DNA from: Lenzites betulinus
Lineage: Eukaryota > Basidiomycota > Agaricomycetes > Polyporales > Polyporaceae
Reading direction: 5' to 3'
DNA length: 64,000 bases
NCBI GenBank assembly: GCA_022264855.1
Contig: JABYQU010000009.1
Span: forward strand, 806,001-870,000
This document shows, in pieces, positions 10,128 to 21,457 of this stretch. Every line of letters starts with the position of its first letter. The first letter of the stretch is position 1. The notes beneath the pieces are model-generated. The model was not told the DNA's origin. It saw only the letters and a program-made list of their open reading frames with translations, and did not search any database. Made by a program: the position numbers and the translations under genes.

Positions 10128-11187
10128 TTCGAGGTGAAAGTAGGAGATAATTGATGGGGTCCCGGCAGTCACAGGTCCCCAGGGACCCTCAAGACGTTAC
10201 TTCTTATGGGCGACTAGTCAAGTCATAGCGATTGATCGACGTCTCTCGCGTGCATTTCTTCAAATACAGAAGTAAAATTCTACAAAAGTTAGATCCCGCC
10301 AAGCAGCCGCGATTTGCTACCATCAAACTGGAAATGTGTACCCCTTCTGCCAAGCCTCTTCTTGCCACCGATGTGGCCACCAACACCGCCACTTGCACCG
10401 CTTAGTGTTCTGGCGAGCGGAGGGCCAGTGGCCGAGATGTTGAACACCTACCTTCTCCTACCCCTTGCTGCCTAATACGCTCGGATGATCTGCTCAAAAT
10501 CAAACGATGACTTCTGCTGAGGCTGGGCTGGATGTGCGCGATAAGCGTGGGGCTGCTGTTCCGTTAGGTACTAATCGGCCAGGGACAACACATGGTTCTT
10601 GTCGCTGGAACAACCATCGGCTTGCTCTCTACAGGCAAAGCAGGGTGTCAAAAATGCGTCCGAGACGACTTGAGATAAGTAGGTTCCGTTCAAACCGCCT
10701 ATTATGATCTCGTCCCGGCGTGGGGCTGCTATCATCTGGTGTCCGGCGTATGTTCTCCTTTCGACTGATTGAGTAGCCAGTATCGTCGCAGCGACAGACA
10801 CGGACCTGAAGACCTGAAGCCTGGAGAGCCATTATTGGATCGATGACTTGATTGTATAGGCTTGCTGAGCGGTGCAGCCGGTGCGTCGCGTGGCTGCGAG
10901 CTCATCGTCTCGTGGATCAAATCCTACATGCTGCTGCAACGATGTCGCCGGGCACTTCCCATGGCTGCGCGCGCCTCCGGAACCGAACTCTACTGGCTAA
11001 CAGACACACCGCAGCTCTTCTCCCTGCTGGCCCAGTGCATTCGGGCGATCTGACCAGAATCGGCGTGGGAGGGCTGCTGCGACGGGCGCCTGAGGGCTGA
11101 GTGTTGGTTTATATGACAAGTGCGCCCGTCATCTTGTCTCTCCCCAGGTTGTGTTCACCCTCCGTCGTACCAACATCGCAACTTCTT

Positions 11188-12351
11188 ATGTTTGATAGCA
11201 GCGCCGCCAATCCCAGTCCGCCCATGGGCGACGATGGTGATGAACCATTCGATCCTTTCGCCTTCAGCCCGTACGACCAACCGACCGACGTTGGGTATCC
11301 GGACACCCCCTTCGCCCCCACACCAGAATTTGTCGTGTCCCCGCCTGACAGTTGTGATTTCTGTCCCTCCAACGGCGATCTGTGTTCTCCTTCGGAGCTA
11401 CCACTCACGCCAGGCGACTCTGGGTCACCTGAATGCCCTCTGCCCGACTCTCCGGCCGTCGCTGGCATGTGGTTGGGGTTTGGCCCCGGTCTGACGTATG
11501 GCTGGGCATTGGTCGCGTCGCCATCGCAATCGTTCTCCGCTTCCAGGAATGCGGAGCCCTATGTATACGATCGCGCCATATCGCCGTATGAAACATACAT
11601 CCAGAAGCCCATCCCTGCCGCCTTCACTTCCGGCTGTCATGAAGTGGCTTCCGTGCCTGCATCAACTTCTCCCCCCCGGTTTGTTTCGTCACTGGCCGGT
11701 GCACTCGGCCCTCCTTCCAGTATCCCCGCCAACTTCCACGCTTCGGAGCCCCCGGGCCCTCACGCGCCGCTACACAGCGATACCTCTTATGGCATCGGCA
11801 GGTCCGATCTAGACGTCCAGGGTATATCAGAGAGCCTGGGGATCACTGTCCAAACTGCGGGAACTGCCGTCGACCCTCTTGACCCCCAGTATGGCTTCCT
11901 GAGCAGTCCCCCTCCAACACCGCCAAACAACGCATGGGTGGCCTTCCCTCCCTCGAGCTATGCAATGCAGCCTGTTGGCGGCGGCGGCATTGGCTACGAG
12001 TATCGACGGGTCGTTTGTCCTACCGACACCTGTAATTTTAGCGGCGGGCAATGCAAGCATCGTCGGTATACAGAAGAGTACGAGGGCGGCGACTTAGTAC
12101 GTTATTATCTATGTGACTACCCGGGATGCAAGAAGCGTAAGTCCTCTAGTTGTTTCTATCACCCACTATATGAGGAAGCTGAACGATCGCCAGGCTACCG
12201 GGGGCGCTACCCAAAAAATCTCCTCGAACACGAGCGTGTGAAACATACGCCGGGGTTCGAACCGTTCAAGTGCACGTTGTGTAAAAGCTTTTTCACGCGA
12301 TCCAACGAGCTTCAGAAGCATATCAGAGAGAAGCATCCGCCTCACTGTTGA
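11188..12351 (+). CDS. C2H2 zinc-finger protein, probable transcription factor (cluster member 2)
   Basis: Exons 11188..12136 and 12194..12351 encode 368 residues. The long N-terminal part is Pro/Ser-rich with acidic stretches (DDGDEPFDPF). The C terminus carries two fingers. Finger 1 is CDYPGC followed, after the splice, by a basic loop and HERVKH. Finger 2 is CTLC to HIREKH. The 57-nt intron has a GTAAGT donor, a GCTGAAC branch-like site and a CAG acceptor. Although in frame, it must be removed to give the compact KKRYRGRYPKNLLEH loop. An earlier ATG (11113) is in frame, but I prefer 11188 because a TATA-like TTTATATGA lies near 11108, which puts 11113 too close to the transcription start. 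The arrangement matches the other cluster members; function is otherwise unknown. Confidence 0.8.
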   Translation: MFDSSAANPSPPMGDDGDEPFDPFAFSPYDQPTDVGYPDTPFAPTPEFVVSPPDSCDFCPSNGDLCSPSELPLTPGDSGSPECPLPDSPAVAGMWLGFGPGLTYGWALVASPSQSFSASRNAEPYVYDRAISPYETYIQKPIPAAFTSGCHEVASVPASTSPPRFVSSLAGALGPPSSIPANFHASEPPGPHAPLHSDTSYGIGRSDLDVQGISESLGITVQTAGTAVDPLDPQYGFLSSPPPTPPNNAWVAFPPSSYAMQPVGGGGIGYEYRRVVCPTDTCNFSGGQCKHRRYTEEYEGGDLVRYYLCDYPGCKKRKSSSCFYHPLYEEAERSPGYRGRYPKNLLEHERVKHTPGFEPFKCTLCKSFFTRSNELQKHIREKHPPHC

Positions 12352-12469
12352 GGGTTTACCACTTGCGCCACTCCGGTACGTCTTTCCTTTGTATATTTCA
12401 ATCAACAGTGCTGACCCCTTGTATTTTCCTATAGCGAACCCCTCCCCCAGAAACCATAGATGTGCGGTG

Positions 12470-12527
12470 GAATATTAGGAATCAGCTTGTTTAATCGAAA
12501 GATTAAACAGGCGGATTCCTCAATATC
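12470..12527. repeat. Imperfect inverted repeat, 20-27-bp arms, GAAA loop
   Basis: Arms 12477-12496 and 12501-12520 pair with only two mismatches around the four-base loop GAAA. Pairing extends weakly to 12470 and 12527. It lies 119 bp after the stop codon of the plus-strand zinc-finger gene, so it may be transcribed in its 3'UTR or act as a 3'-end structure. Confidence 0.8.
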
Positions 12528-12560
12528 ATACTGTCCTCAATGGCAAATGTCGGAGAAGTG

Positions 12561-12788
12561 TGTGTAGCAGGGCCACTAGGGTGGGACGGGGCGGGCTCGG
12601 TGTCTCCCACACAACCAGCCCTCGCCCCCGTCTCCCCGAACATGGCTGCTCAACAGCAGTCGCCCTCCTCGGACCCCAGGACCCCGGACCCTAGACCCCA
12701 GACTCCATTCGTCTTCCCTGTGCAAGACGACTGGCTGTGTGGGAGATACCGAGCCCGCCCTGTCCCCCCCTGGTGGCTCTGCTACACA
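12561..12788. repeat. Foldback element with 58-bp inverted repeats
   Basis: The left arm (12561-12618) and right arm (12731-12788) are inverted copies matching at 52 of 58 positions, separated by a 112-bp spacer. Both arms are GC-rich and begin TGTGTAGCAG. I see no transposase and no clear target-site duplication, so it could be a small foldback MITE or an inverted duplication that makes hairpin RNA. Confidence 0.85.
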
Positions 12789-13396
12789 CAAACGGAATAT
12801 GAACGCATATCAAGTTCCCCTCTCTTCGTGATCGTCAGGCTGTTCAACTTCGACTCTGTCCTCGTATCCCCTCCCCCTCTCTTCGCCCATCGGCTCCTCC
12901 AAACCGCGACCCTCTGGCTCTAACATCGCCTCTGCAAGAAACGTCCTACTCTGATTGCGCCAATGCAGTGCACGCGCATCGGAACCTTCCTATCGAAACT
13001 CCCAGGCCCTTTCGCCGTTCTCGCTCCCAATGCCCCAGCATTCAGTACCCGTCCCAAGGACTATCCCGCCCTCAACGTGGCTGTACCATACTATTGCAGA
13101 TCAGAACTCGCGTTCGACGCCGTACACATGCTGCGCGCCCCGCGCCCGTGCCGATCCTCCTTTCCCGTGTTTCAACAACGCACATATATTCTCAAATCGA
13201 TTCCGACTCATCCCGTATCTACCGCTCGTAGTTTCCGGCCTCTTTCGATAGTGTCCGTCTCAGACTCCGACTCAGCAGCTGTATCGTGATCGCCCGTATT
13301 AAATGCATATATTACTCGGATGCTCGTTGACTCTACGACGCGCCACTCTCGCACTCTGAGCAAGCAGTCGAAGTTTTGGCAAGGCGCTGCATAATA

Positions 13397-14365
13397 TTAT
13401 TCCAAGTCTGAATGTTGTGCACGTCTTCGCATCTGCAATTCATGTCCCACTGACATGAGCAACTCGATACGCAGTACGCCAGAATAGCATTCCGAACTCA
13501 CAATATTCATATGCACTGGTGCCCCCGACCAGGTGGGGTTCATCACGCCCAACACGGCCGTCCCTTCGAGCGCGAACCCTTCCCGTTCGTAGAACCCCCG
13601 CGCGCCAGAGGTAAGTACGAACGTGTCGCGACCCGCCGCGTCTGCCTGTACGGTTCAATGAACACCCCGGTCAGTTTCGCGCGTCGTACTTGCGAACGCA
13701 GGTGATGGTTCATGGAAGTTCACCTTCGCTGTTACCGCCCGGACGAGCGCCGTGCCGTAGCCGTGGCCTTGCGCCTCCGGGGCGGTGGCAAGGATCTGGA
13801 TCTCGAACATCTCGCCTATCCCTGCGCCGAGAGCGTCTTTCATCTGGGCCCTGATCGCTACCGCGTACTCGTCCATCCTCTGCCGCCGTGGCACTTGTCT
13901 GTCAGAATTCATGCACCGGCCTGCGCGCAATGACGCGGGATATATCACGGCATACCTTGACTACCTCCGCCGGTCTGAACCAGTTCAAGAACAGGACGGG
14001 GAGGCGGAACAGGACCCAAGGCGGCTGGGTGTCCACTGGGGTGCTGCTAAACCGTGTCGCAACGCGCTTTAGTTTTGGGGTTATCATGGTACGGGGAGAT
14101 GTGCTGAGCTGCACGGGCGCACTAGACCACGAACGCGGCGCCGCCGGCGACGGCGAGCATGCGCCTCCGGTATATGCCCCCTGCCAACGCGAGCAGCGTG
14201 AGGATCCGTTGGCGGACGCTTGACCAGAAGTTCGGTGCCGCGGTCTACGAACAGTATAAGGTCAGCATTGGCTCTCTAGATCTGTAGAAGTGCATTTCCA
14301 GTACGTACTACGTTGAAGTAGGCTAGCAGCGCGTTGTGAGCGAAGGCCCTTCCGGAGGTGTCCAT
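13397..14365 (-). CDS. GNAT-family N-acetyltransferase, N-terminal half disrupted (possible pseudogene)
   Basis: The C-terminal GNAT fold is well preserved. Exon 13724..13879 carries FEIQILATAPEAQGHGYG, the acetyl-CoA pyrophosphate-binding signature. It is followed by 13502..13645 (ARGFYEREGF, NPTWSGAPVH) and a short last exon 13397..13432, with introns of 78 and 69 nt. Upstream, 13956 onward encodes WVLFRLPVLFLNWFRPAEVVK. Further upstream, 14309..14365 and a piece ending at 14244 encode HNALLAYF and NFWSSVRQRILTLLALAGG, as expected for the N-terminal half. That reading frame then meets TAG at 14122-14124 and continues only after a one-base shift. No credible intron removes the stop. Either the gene is decaying or the true 5' structure escapes me. 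The family acetylates small molecules or proteins; the substrate is unknown. Confidence 0.6.
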
Positions 14366-15239
14366 GGCTCGCCACAGCCCCCCTAGTGAGAATCAAGAGG
14401 CGTGCGACTCAATTTGGCTGCCGAGATGGACTAGATGGAAGTAGTCGTGCGTACCGTAGCCTAATACTGCCACACTTTGTGAATCGGCCTGGAGTTGGAC
14501 CAAGTTAGCATTCTGTAGTGGTAGACTAGCCCATAGGTTGTTCCTACTGTCCTAGTAGCATGCGCGACGTACCATTTGCTGTCGGTCAGCCCGATTGGTG
14601 GTGCGAGACTGTGGACTTCGAAGTGTAGACGAAGGAAAGCCGAGGCCGTCAGCTGCTCACACGAGCTCTTATTCAAAATTATAATCCACTGAGCGCTCTG
14701 CTAGATAACGAAGTGAGCAGATCTATTAAGACCACGCGCAGTCGCAAATAATTAGCGCATGCCGCCTTTATGGGCTGGCTCCGACTCGGACGCAAGAGGT
14801 TAGTACTTCAGCTGTTCAGGCCGATGTTTTGACCCGTTTGTGCCTGTGGGACTGACTAGCGAATAGCACCGAACAAAGCTAGTGCAACATGGCGCTTACC
14901 GTAGTCGGAAGCTCACCTCGAAGGTACTATACCGAAATTGACCCAGTAAAATATTAGTGATCCGATAGTACTGACGCGCCGAGAAACTCGCCACGGGGGT
15001 AAAGTCTGGAATCCACTGTAATGTAAGTCCTCTCCCAACCGCATACGACTATGATACATAACTGGGACGAAGCCGAGTTGGATGCTGACACTGCTAAGGC
15101 TACACTGGTGGGCCACGGTACGGGCCATCGTATCATATGCGTCAAAAAAGCCCAAAGCCGTGCTCTGAACATAATGATCACAGAGGTAGGGACCAATCAA
15201 CGGCGAGACAAGAAAAGCTTGAAGGTAAAGTCCGAGCGA
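14366..15239. other. Intergenic, possible decayed upstream GNAT exons
   Basis: On the minus strand around 14460-14600 there is an intron-like stretch with a perfect TGCTAAC branch site. It is followed by a piece reading PIHKVWQY and then a stop. This could be a ruined upstream exon of the GNAT-like gene. I see nothing recognisable between 14700 and 15239. Confidence 0.35.
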
Positions 15240-17619
15240 TCACCTCCGGGGCCGCTTCACGCTCCCGCCCTCGGACATCTCGAGCGCCCCAAGAGGCTCC
15301 CTCTTCATGCCCGCGTGTGCACTTGCGCCGCCTGGGCCTGCCGCGGCTGCGTGTTGCAGGCCCATCCCTTGCACAGGTCTGCGCTGGTGACCCGGACCAT
15401 GAGCGGGGGCATGTCCTCTGTAGGACCTGGTAAGACGATTTGCTCATGCATAGAGAGGCGCGTACGTACTGCATAGCGTCTGCACTGCGCTTCAGGCTGA
15501 AGTTGTTATTCGCAGGCCCACCTCCGCTACTTGACTGTCCGTGAGAGGTCGTAGCTGCCATGCTCGCGCCGCGGGGTTGGCCGGGGTGATGCGCCTGGGC
15601 TGTTGCTGACGCGGAGGAGGCTCGTGAGCCAGTCGCGTTCGCCTATTGCCAACGTCAGCATCGCGCCTGGTGACATGGACGCACAAGCATACGCACCACA
15701 GCTTCGTCGGGTGAGAAATTGAACCCACCGCCCATGGAGGGCGTTCGTGCACGGGCCCCTTGACCCGACGCACTCTGGCCAAACCGTGATACTTGAGGGG
15801 GTCGTGATTCTGGTGCTGCATGACCACTTCCCACGCGCGGCGCAGAGCTCGACCCCGCCGCCGCATGAGCTCGTTGTGGCTGAGCCGCGTCGTTTTGTTG
15901 TATCCGATTAGCGGGATTGTATGCCCCCGCGTCGTCCACAGTAACATCCATGTCCAGGTCTTGCACGCCCTCTTCAAAGTCAATCGGCCGGCCAACGCCC
16001 TCATCGAGTGCGTCCAAGTCGATGCTCGCGAGAAACGCGTCGTCCTCGGACGGGAAGTGGTACTCGTCCTGATCCTGATCCGGGGCGGTATCACTCGAGC
16101 GCAGTGGGACTTGTGGAGGAGAAGGGCGCGTAGTGCTCGCAGAAGGACTGTCGCCGGCGGTTCCTCCCGCGACGTGAGCGGGTGGCAGGTCTGGATTTTG
16201 GGCCGAGTGCGCAAAATTCACCCTACGCTCTGCGGGTGCATTCTCTGCTGCCGCGGCCGCACTCGCTTGAGCGCGTGCGGCCTCTTCCTCCCGAAATTGA
16301 GCCTCTTGAGCCTCTTGTATTTGCTTGAGGCGAGCAGCGTGTCTGTTCGCAAGGTTCTGTGCCATACGGTCCCCACCCTGGGCAGGCCGCCCAGCCGGAG
16401 TGTGCACGGGAGTTTGGAGGCCGGTGGGGTGTGCACCAGTAGCCATGGGAGACTTGCCTTTCGGATCTGGCGTGTATGCGGCGTTCGGTCGAGAGGATGA
16501 ACCCGCACCATTATGAGAGGCCGATGGCACGTTATGTGAGGTTGTGTTGCGGAGAGGAATGTTGGGAGGAGGCATGCTTGTGATCGGTTCCGATTTGACG
16601 CTGCTTGTCACCGGAGATTGGGGTATAGTGGACGTCGAAGCGATGCTAGACGCTGGGGTATGGTTGGTTGGCGGTATATGGGGTTTTGCCTCTTCAAACT
16701 CGGGACGGCGATGCAGCTCGGAACGGTCGAACTTGGGCTAATGGGGCGAACAGGCCAGATGATCAGACATTGCAATAACTATCGGAAGTCTTGAACCGTA
16801 CCGGTGGGATTTTGATCTTTGTGACCTCCTGGGTATACGACTTGTCGTACAGACAGTTCCCTAACAGGTTCCCGAAGTTCCTGAGCGTTCGCTTGACGGC
16901 ATCTGTAACCGCCTCTTTCTTGCACTGCATATATGTTTGAAACAACGTCAGCGATAACTATGTGGCTACTCACCTTATCCATTGCTGCGCCTTTACTCTT
17001 CGAGTTCTCCAGCAAACCATAGCCCACGTCCTCGTGGTAAACACCGTCCCTGAGAGTAACCCGAACGATGGCAGTGACACCGACGTTGTATCTCCTAGAT
17101 TCTTCGCTATAGTCGGCAAAGTCTGTGGTGATGCTGACGACATGGGAACTCCATCCGTTGAAACCAAAGCTGAAGTGGTCGGATGAGAGTTAAGCTCCCG
17201 TAATTCGTACCGTGCGGACTTACACTTCGTTGGCTAAGTTGATGATCTTCCATCCTAGAGTCTGGCGTCACGTACGAGCGCAGGGTAATATGGGCAGACT
17301 GACCTTCCGCGTAAGTTAACTTCGGACCTCCGCCAGGCCCTGGTCTTTGCGAGATATACTCTGGACCGAGCTTCTTGTCCAGTTTAGCCTGCATCGCCGC
17401 AATCTTCCTCGCACTGTCCTCTGACATTTCCGCGAAGGAGGCATCGGAAAAGAAGGAGGACTGCGTGCCAAAACTGCTGTTGAGGGAGCCGTGCATGGAT
17501 GGCGCGAAAGACATTGGGCCATGGGAGGAGACGAAGGGTTGGCCAAAGGAGCCTGTGTGCTGATGGGACGACATGTAAGAGTCAACCAAATGTCCGCTGA
17601 AGGACCCAGCCGTAGTCAT
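15240..17619 (-). CDS. RAD52: RAD52 homologous-recombination mediator
   Basis: RAD52 loads the recombinase onto ssDNA and anneals complementary strands in double-strand-break repair, in the nucleus. Exons 17304..17619, 17224..17254, 16974..17169, 16802..16924, 15697..16737, 15470..15642 and 15240..15426 give 688 residues in frame. The conserved annealing domain covers about residues 75-225: MQAKLDKKLGPEYIS, KLTYAEGWKIINLANEVFGF, DVGYGLLENSKSKGAAMDKCKKEAVTDA, and FGNLLGNCLYDKSY. It is followed by KFDRSELHRRPEFE, also typical. The rest is disordered, Ala/Pro/Ser-rich, and ends in a basic KRPRR tail that could aid nuclear import. Introns are 43-64 nt; the 43-nt intron near the 3' end is unusually short. 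The protein is longer than yeast RAD52 because of the C-terminal region. It is divergently oriented to the DUF6533 gene. Confidence 0.93.
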
Positions 17620-18557
17620 GCGCGCATATAGTCAAGCCCAAGATGAGGAGGATGAAGAGAGCGCGAGGCGCCGGAATGAGCGTTCGGAAACCTTGTTAAG
17701 CGCCTACACGCGACAAACACGATCGTGTCAGTCCCGTGCTCATTCGGTCACATCACGTGTTATTGGCGTCTCTTTCGGATGGCCTTCAAAGTTCAGATCT
17801 CAGATCTACTCTGACTCTCTTCTAACCTTGGATATTGTCCTGTTCCTACGCTCTGTAGGGTCGCATACAGATGAAATTACTTATATCTGCACATCTGAAC
17901 GGCTTGTAAACTACGTGGGGGCCGAGCCCCCGGGTGTTTGATCACCTGAACTTGAAGTCTAAGTAAGACCGCCAGGGCCCAGGGCCGACTCACTTGGCCA
18001 GTGGAACAGTGAAACATAAGCATAAGTCTTAGTCACTCGCACTTGCCTAGCAACACCCGGGACACTCAGGGTGAGCTTCGTGCCTGCTAGAAATGGTACA
18101 ATGTCAACATAAGACTTATCGGGAACGTCGCTTTTCTATTACCGCATACGACACAAGGTCACCATGGTGTATCTGCTTCCGACCGACTGCATATGACACA
18201 AGGCCACCTCCGCCCATCACGAAGCGTTCAGTCGTTTTTGGTAAGTCAGATCAAGCATATATGAATCACTCATGAAGCGACTCCTTCCACAGAGCGTGAT
18301 TGATGGCACCCCTACCGCTGGAGATTATGCGCGTGCGACGCTCTATGATCTGAACATCACAGCGGCATCTGACAGGAAAGTCAGGTCTCGGGCGCGCTCT
18401 CACATAGATACTTCAAGTAGACCACCGCCGTCTTCCGCCATGCACAATCCCCCTTCAGCGCCCGCCTCTTGCTGCTTGTGACGGCTCATCGTTCCTCGCC
18501 GCAGCCTTACACGCTCCTTCAGCCACCGATACCGTATCAGCCGGCCTTACCCTCGTC
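17620..18557. other. Divergent promoter region between RAD52 and DUF6533 gene
   Basis: 938 bp separating two divergently transcribed genes. I see no clear TATA box for either and no convincing coding sequence. A short plus-strand ORF near 17618-17941 starts inside the RAD52 start codon region and looks like chance. Confidence 0.45.
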
Positions 18558-20382
18558 ATGTCGGACGACGCCTCTGTGATTGCGAATTTGATTGCTGTCG
18601 TTAAACAAGGGTGAGCCCGACTATCCCGCATGCGTCTTCGGCCACCTGAGTACTGAGTACTGGACCCACCACAGTCAAATTGTCGAGTTGAATTACTTTG
18701 CGGCCACAGGTGAGTCGCCCAAATCATGCAAAGTCTGGCTTGACTAAACTAGCGTTTGGCTTATCGTGCCTTGTCTTGCTGTGTAGCGCTGTTTTGCTTC
18801 GACTACTGCCTCACCTTGGGGCAAGAGATCAACCTCGTATGGAAACGGGGTTTCTGCACCTCATCGATACTTTTCTACTGCGTGCGATATCCCGCGCTCT
18901 TCAGCACCTTGTTCGTCATCATGGACGCGTTGCCATATAACGGGATGTCAAACTGGGTGAGTCCCCTGCAGCTCGTATTTTGGGAGATCTTTCTGACATA
19001 TTTCCACGGGTAGAGGTGAGCTCGTGCGATCTGTTGAGATTCGTGTAAAGCGGTCTAATGGCTTGAATAGCTGCGGCATCTTGGTCTATACCGATATGGT
19101 CCTCAACATCATCCTTCTGACTGCCGCTGCAGGTCAGTGAAGACATCCGAGCTTTGAAGTCTACTGCTCGACGGCTCACATCGCCCATGACAGTGTTCTC
19201 CAGCCTACGTGTTTACGCGTTGTGGGATCGTAGCCGCTGGGTTCTCGGAGGCGCCGTGCTTCTCGGAATGATCAACCCAGCCATATCGATCGTAAGTCGA
19301 GGATTGAGCTCTCCTGCAACGTCCCATCTGGAGTCTATCTGAGCTGACCGATAATCTAGTACACGTTCACGCAGATGGAGCCTGTCGTAATCACCTATCC
19401 GATCCTGGCATGCGGGTTTGATTCATTGCTTCCCGGCAATGTCTATGAAAAGTACGTAGCTCTTGGCGAATGTCCGTTGCAATGTACTAATTGATTTTTT
19501 ACCTTGCACTGCAGCTGTATGTCTTTGTATGCACCATGCGATTGAACCTACATTAACCGCTACGTATAGGGATGATCGGCGCGCGCATGTCCGCCGTCGT
19601 CGCAGACGTTCTTGTACTCGCAGCGACATGGTCCCGGACATGGTCGATGCGGACAGAAGCCTCCCGCATCAACTTCACTTCGACTTTCGCAGCGATTTTG
19701 ACGAGAGATGGTACGTTCCGCGTAAGAGCAAAACTATTCGAACGATACTGACCTATATTGACAGGTACTATGTACTTTGTGTACGTTCGCGCGATCTGAA
19801 GTGCGAACCATATTGTCTGATGACGTGCTGCTTGCAGCGTTCTTTTGATTGCAAACTTGATTGGGTTGGGACTGAGCAGACATATTGAAGTGCGTACCCG
19901 GCGCATTTATTATGAAGATGCCTGCTGACCGTCCGCGCCCTCTCACAGCTCGTCGAACCGATGTCTACTTGGACAGCGATGTAAGCACACTATTTCCCTG
20001 CCCTCTAGCCGTTCTTCTCACTCAAAACGTCCCCTCCCCTTTGCTCAAACCTACCAGTCTCACAGCGATCCTCACTTCGCGCTTCATCCTCGACCTGCAC
20101 AAAGCCGCCGACGGGCTCGGCGTGGCAGCGGACGCGGCGCTCACGGACCTCAGCACTCTCCCCACGCTCATGTTCCACACTCGCACATTCCCTACCGAGC
20201 ACATGTACGGGAAGAACTCGGTGTACGGCACCGTGATACCAGCAATTCCGACCACGGCGACAACGGAGGATTCGTGGGACGTGTCGTTGAGCGAGGAAGA
20301 ACTCGGCGACGCGCGATCGAGCCAGAAGGGCTCAGAGTTGCTTCACTTGGAAGAAATTTCGAACACCACCTCGCGAGTATGA
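18558..20382 (+). CDS. DUF6533 seven-helix membrane protein
   Basis: Member of a large basidiomycete membrane-protein family with an N-terminal DUF6533 domain; its function is unknown. Thirteen exons: 18558..18610, 18675..18709, 18787..18956, 19014..19015, 19071..19132, 19194..19291, 19360..19451, 19515..19516, 19570..19710, 19765..19780, 19838..19889, 19949..19980 and 20058..20382, giving 359 residues. The domain reads FDYCLTLGQEINLVWKRGF. Later family features are FSSLRVYALWDRSRWVL, ILTRDGTMYFVVLLIANLIG and the conserved end TSRFILDLHKAAD. About seven hydrophobic segments are visible, followed by an acidic cytosolic tail (SEEELGD). Two exons must be only 2 nt long (AG and CT) to keep the frame. 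Other placements of those junctions break the conserved segments. The overall model is strong; the microexons need RNA evidence. Confidence 0.85.
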
Positions 20383-21457
20383 TTTCAGCGCCGCGAGGAT
20401 ATAGAGCGGTGCTGTAGAACGCGGCTTATGGGAGCCTGAACAGACTGTATATTGATGATACCTCGCGTTGTATATTCTAGCGTATACTGTATTTTGCACG
20501 TTCGATCAATTCATTCTGTAGCCTGTCGTATCTCCATCCTTGCACTGAGTACTGTGATAAAACAAGCATCGTCACTTTTGGGCATTGATACTTCAGGAAA
20601 TCCTAGTATCTGCCTGTACTCGATCCACTGCACATACTGTAGCGTGGCCCCATACAGAGCCGTCCATACGCGCACGCTCTCGCCCCCTTGGGTGAAGCTG
20701 TATATCGCGGAACGCTAGGAAGAAGAAAGCCCTTATAATGGCTGAGTTGATGTACGTCATGAGATCAGCCATTAAGAACGACTATGTTGAAGGAAGATAT
20801 TGCCACAGGAGATAGCCTAGCTGTCGTGGTTCACATAGGTACGGCGTTTGCCGGAAGAGGCACGTGGGCGTGTCGCGCCGCGTCACTGGGTCGCGTTTCC
20901 CGCTGCGCGGCCGGTGGCTGCGGCTTCCGCTCTTCTTTCGGCCTACTTATGGCTGGAACCGTCCTCGAGGTATCCTCAGAATTTTCCATGGGTGGGGAAT
21001 CCTGCGTCAGTTTCATATACCCACGCACCCGCAGGCGGAAGGTTCAATGTCGGTGACCCGCGGAGCTGCAGCAATCCAGCCGTCGATATCCTCCGATGGT
21101 TTGAATGTCTGCTCGCATGTCGTCAAAACATTATTTTGCGTCAAACCCGTTGCAAAGATGTTGCCTTCCAGTGTCCATGTCAGCAGTGGTACCGGTCTGA
21201 TGTCGAACAGTAAGTCAAGGGGCTCACTGGCAACTCTCACGCCTCCTAAGTCTACGACGACATTGCGATCTCCGGCGTGTTATCCGTGCGGACGATCCCT
21301 CCGAGGTACTTACCGCAGCACCACAAGTTGCAGCACGAAGCCCCAATCTGCAGCAACTGCGTCGCTGCAGATGATTGAGTTCGTACCCCACGGGCACTGG
21401 TACTAAGAGCTGTCCCCTCAACTCGGCCGCTCTCAACACCGCCCCCTCTACTCCATC
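20383..21457. other. Intergenic, no gene recognised
   Basis: Two adjoining minus-strand ORFs (20831-21028 and 21013-21240) have fairly balanced composition and could be exons of an unrecognised gene. However, no intron of credible length joins them and I see no motif. The rest is the upstream region of the plus-strand zinc-finger gene. Confidence 0.35.

Larger units (their letters stand above)
9580..11187. other. Intergenic: C2H2 promoter, GAGT microsatellite
   Basis: Holds the TATA box of the minus-strand zinc-finger gene (9713-9722), a GAGT microsatellite at 10098-10127 and the upstream region of the plus-strand zinc-finger gene, with a possible TATA box near 11108. I see no coding pattern in the rest. 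Confidence 0.45.
12352..13396. other. Intergenic: two foldback elements, no gene
   Basis: Between the zinc-finger gene and the convergent GNAT-like gene lie a short hairpin (12470-12527) and a larger foldback with 58-bp arms (12561-12788). The following 600 bp is C-rich on the plus strand with several overlapping short ORFs. None has a recognisable motif. Confidence 0.5.

Noticed and set aside
20831..21240. Two minus-strand ORFs as one gene
   Set aside because: The only intron that would join them is 27 nt, too short for splicing, and I see no motif.
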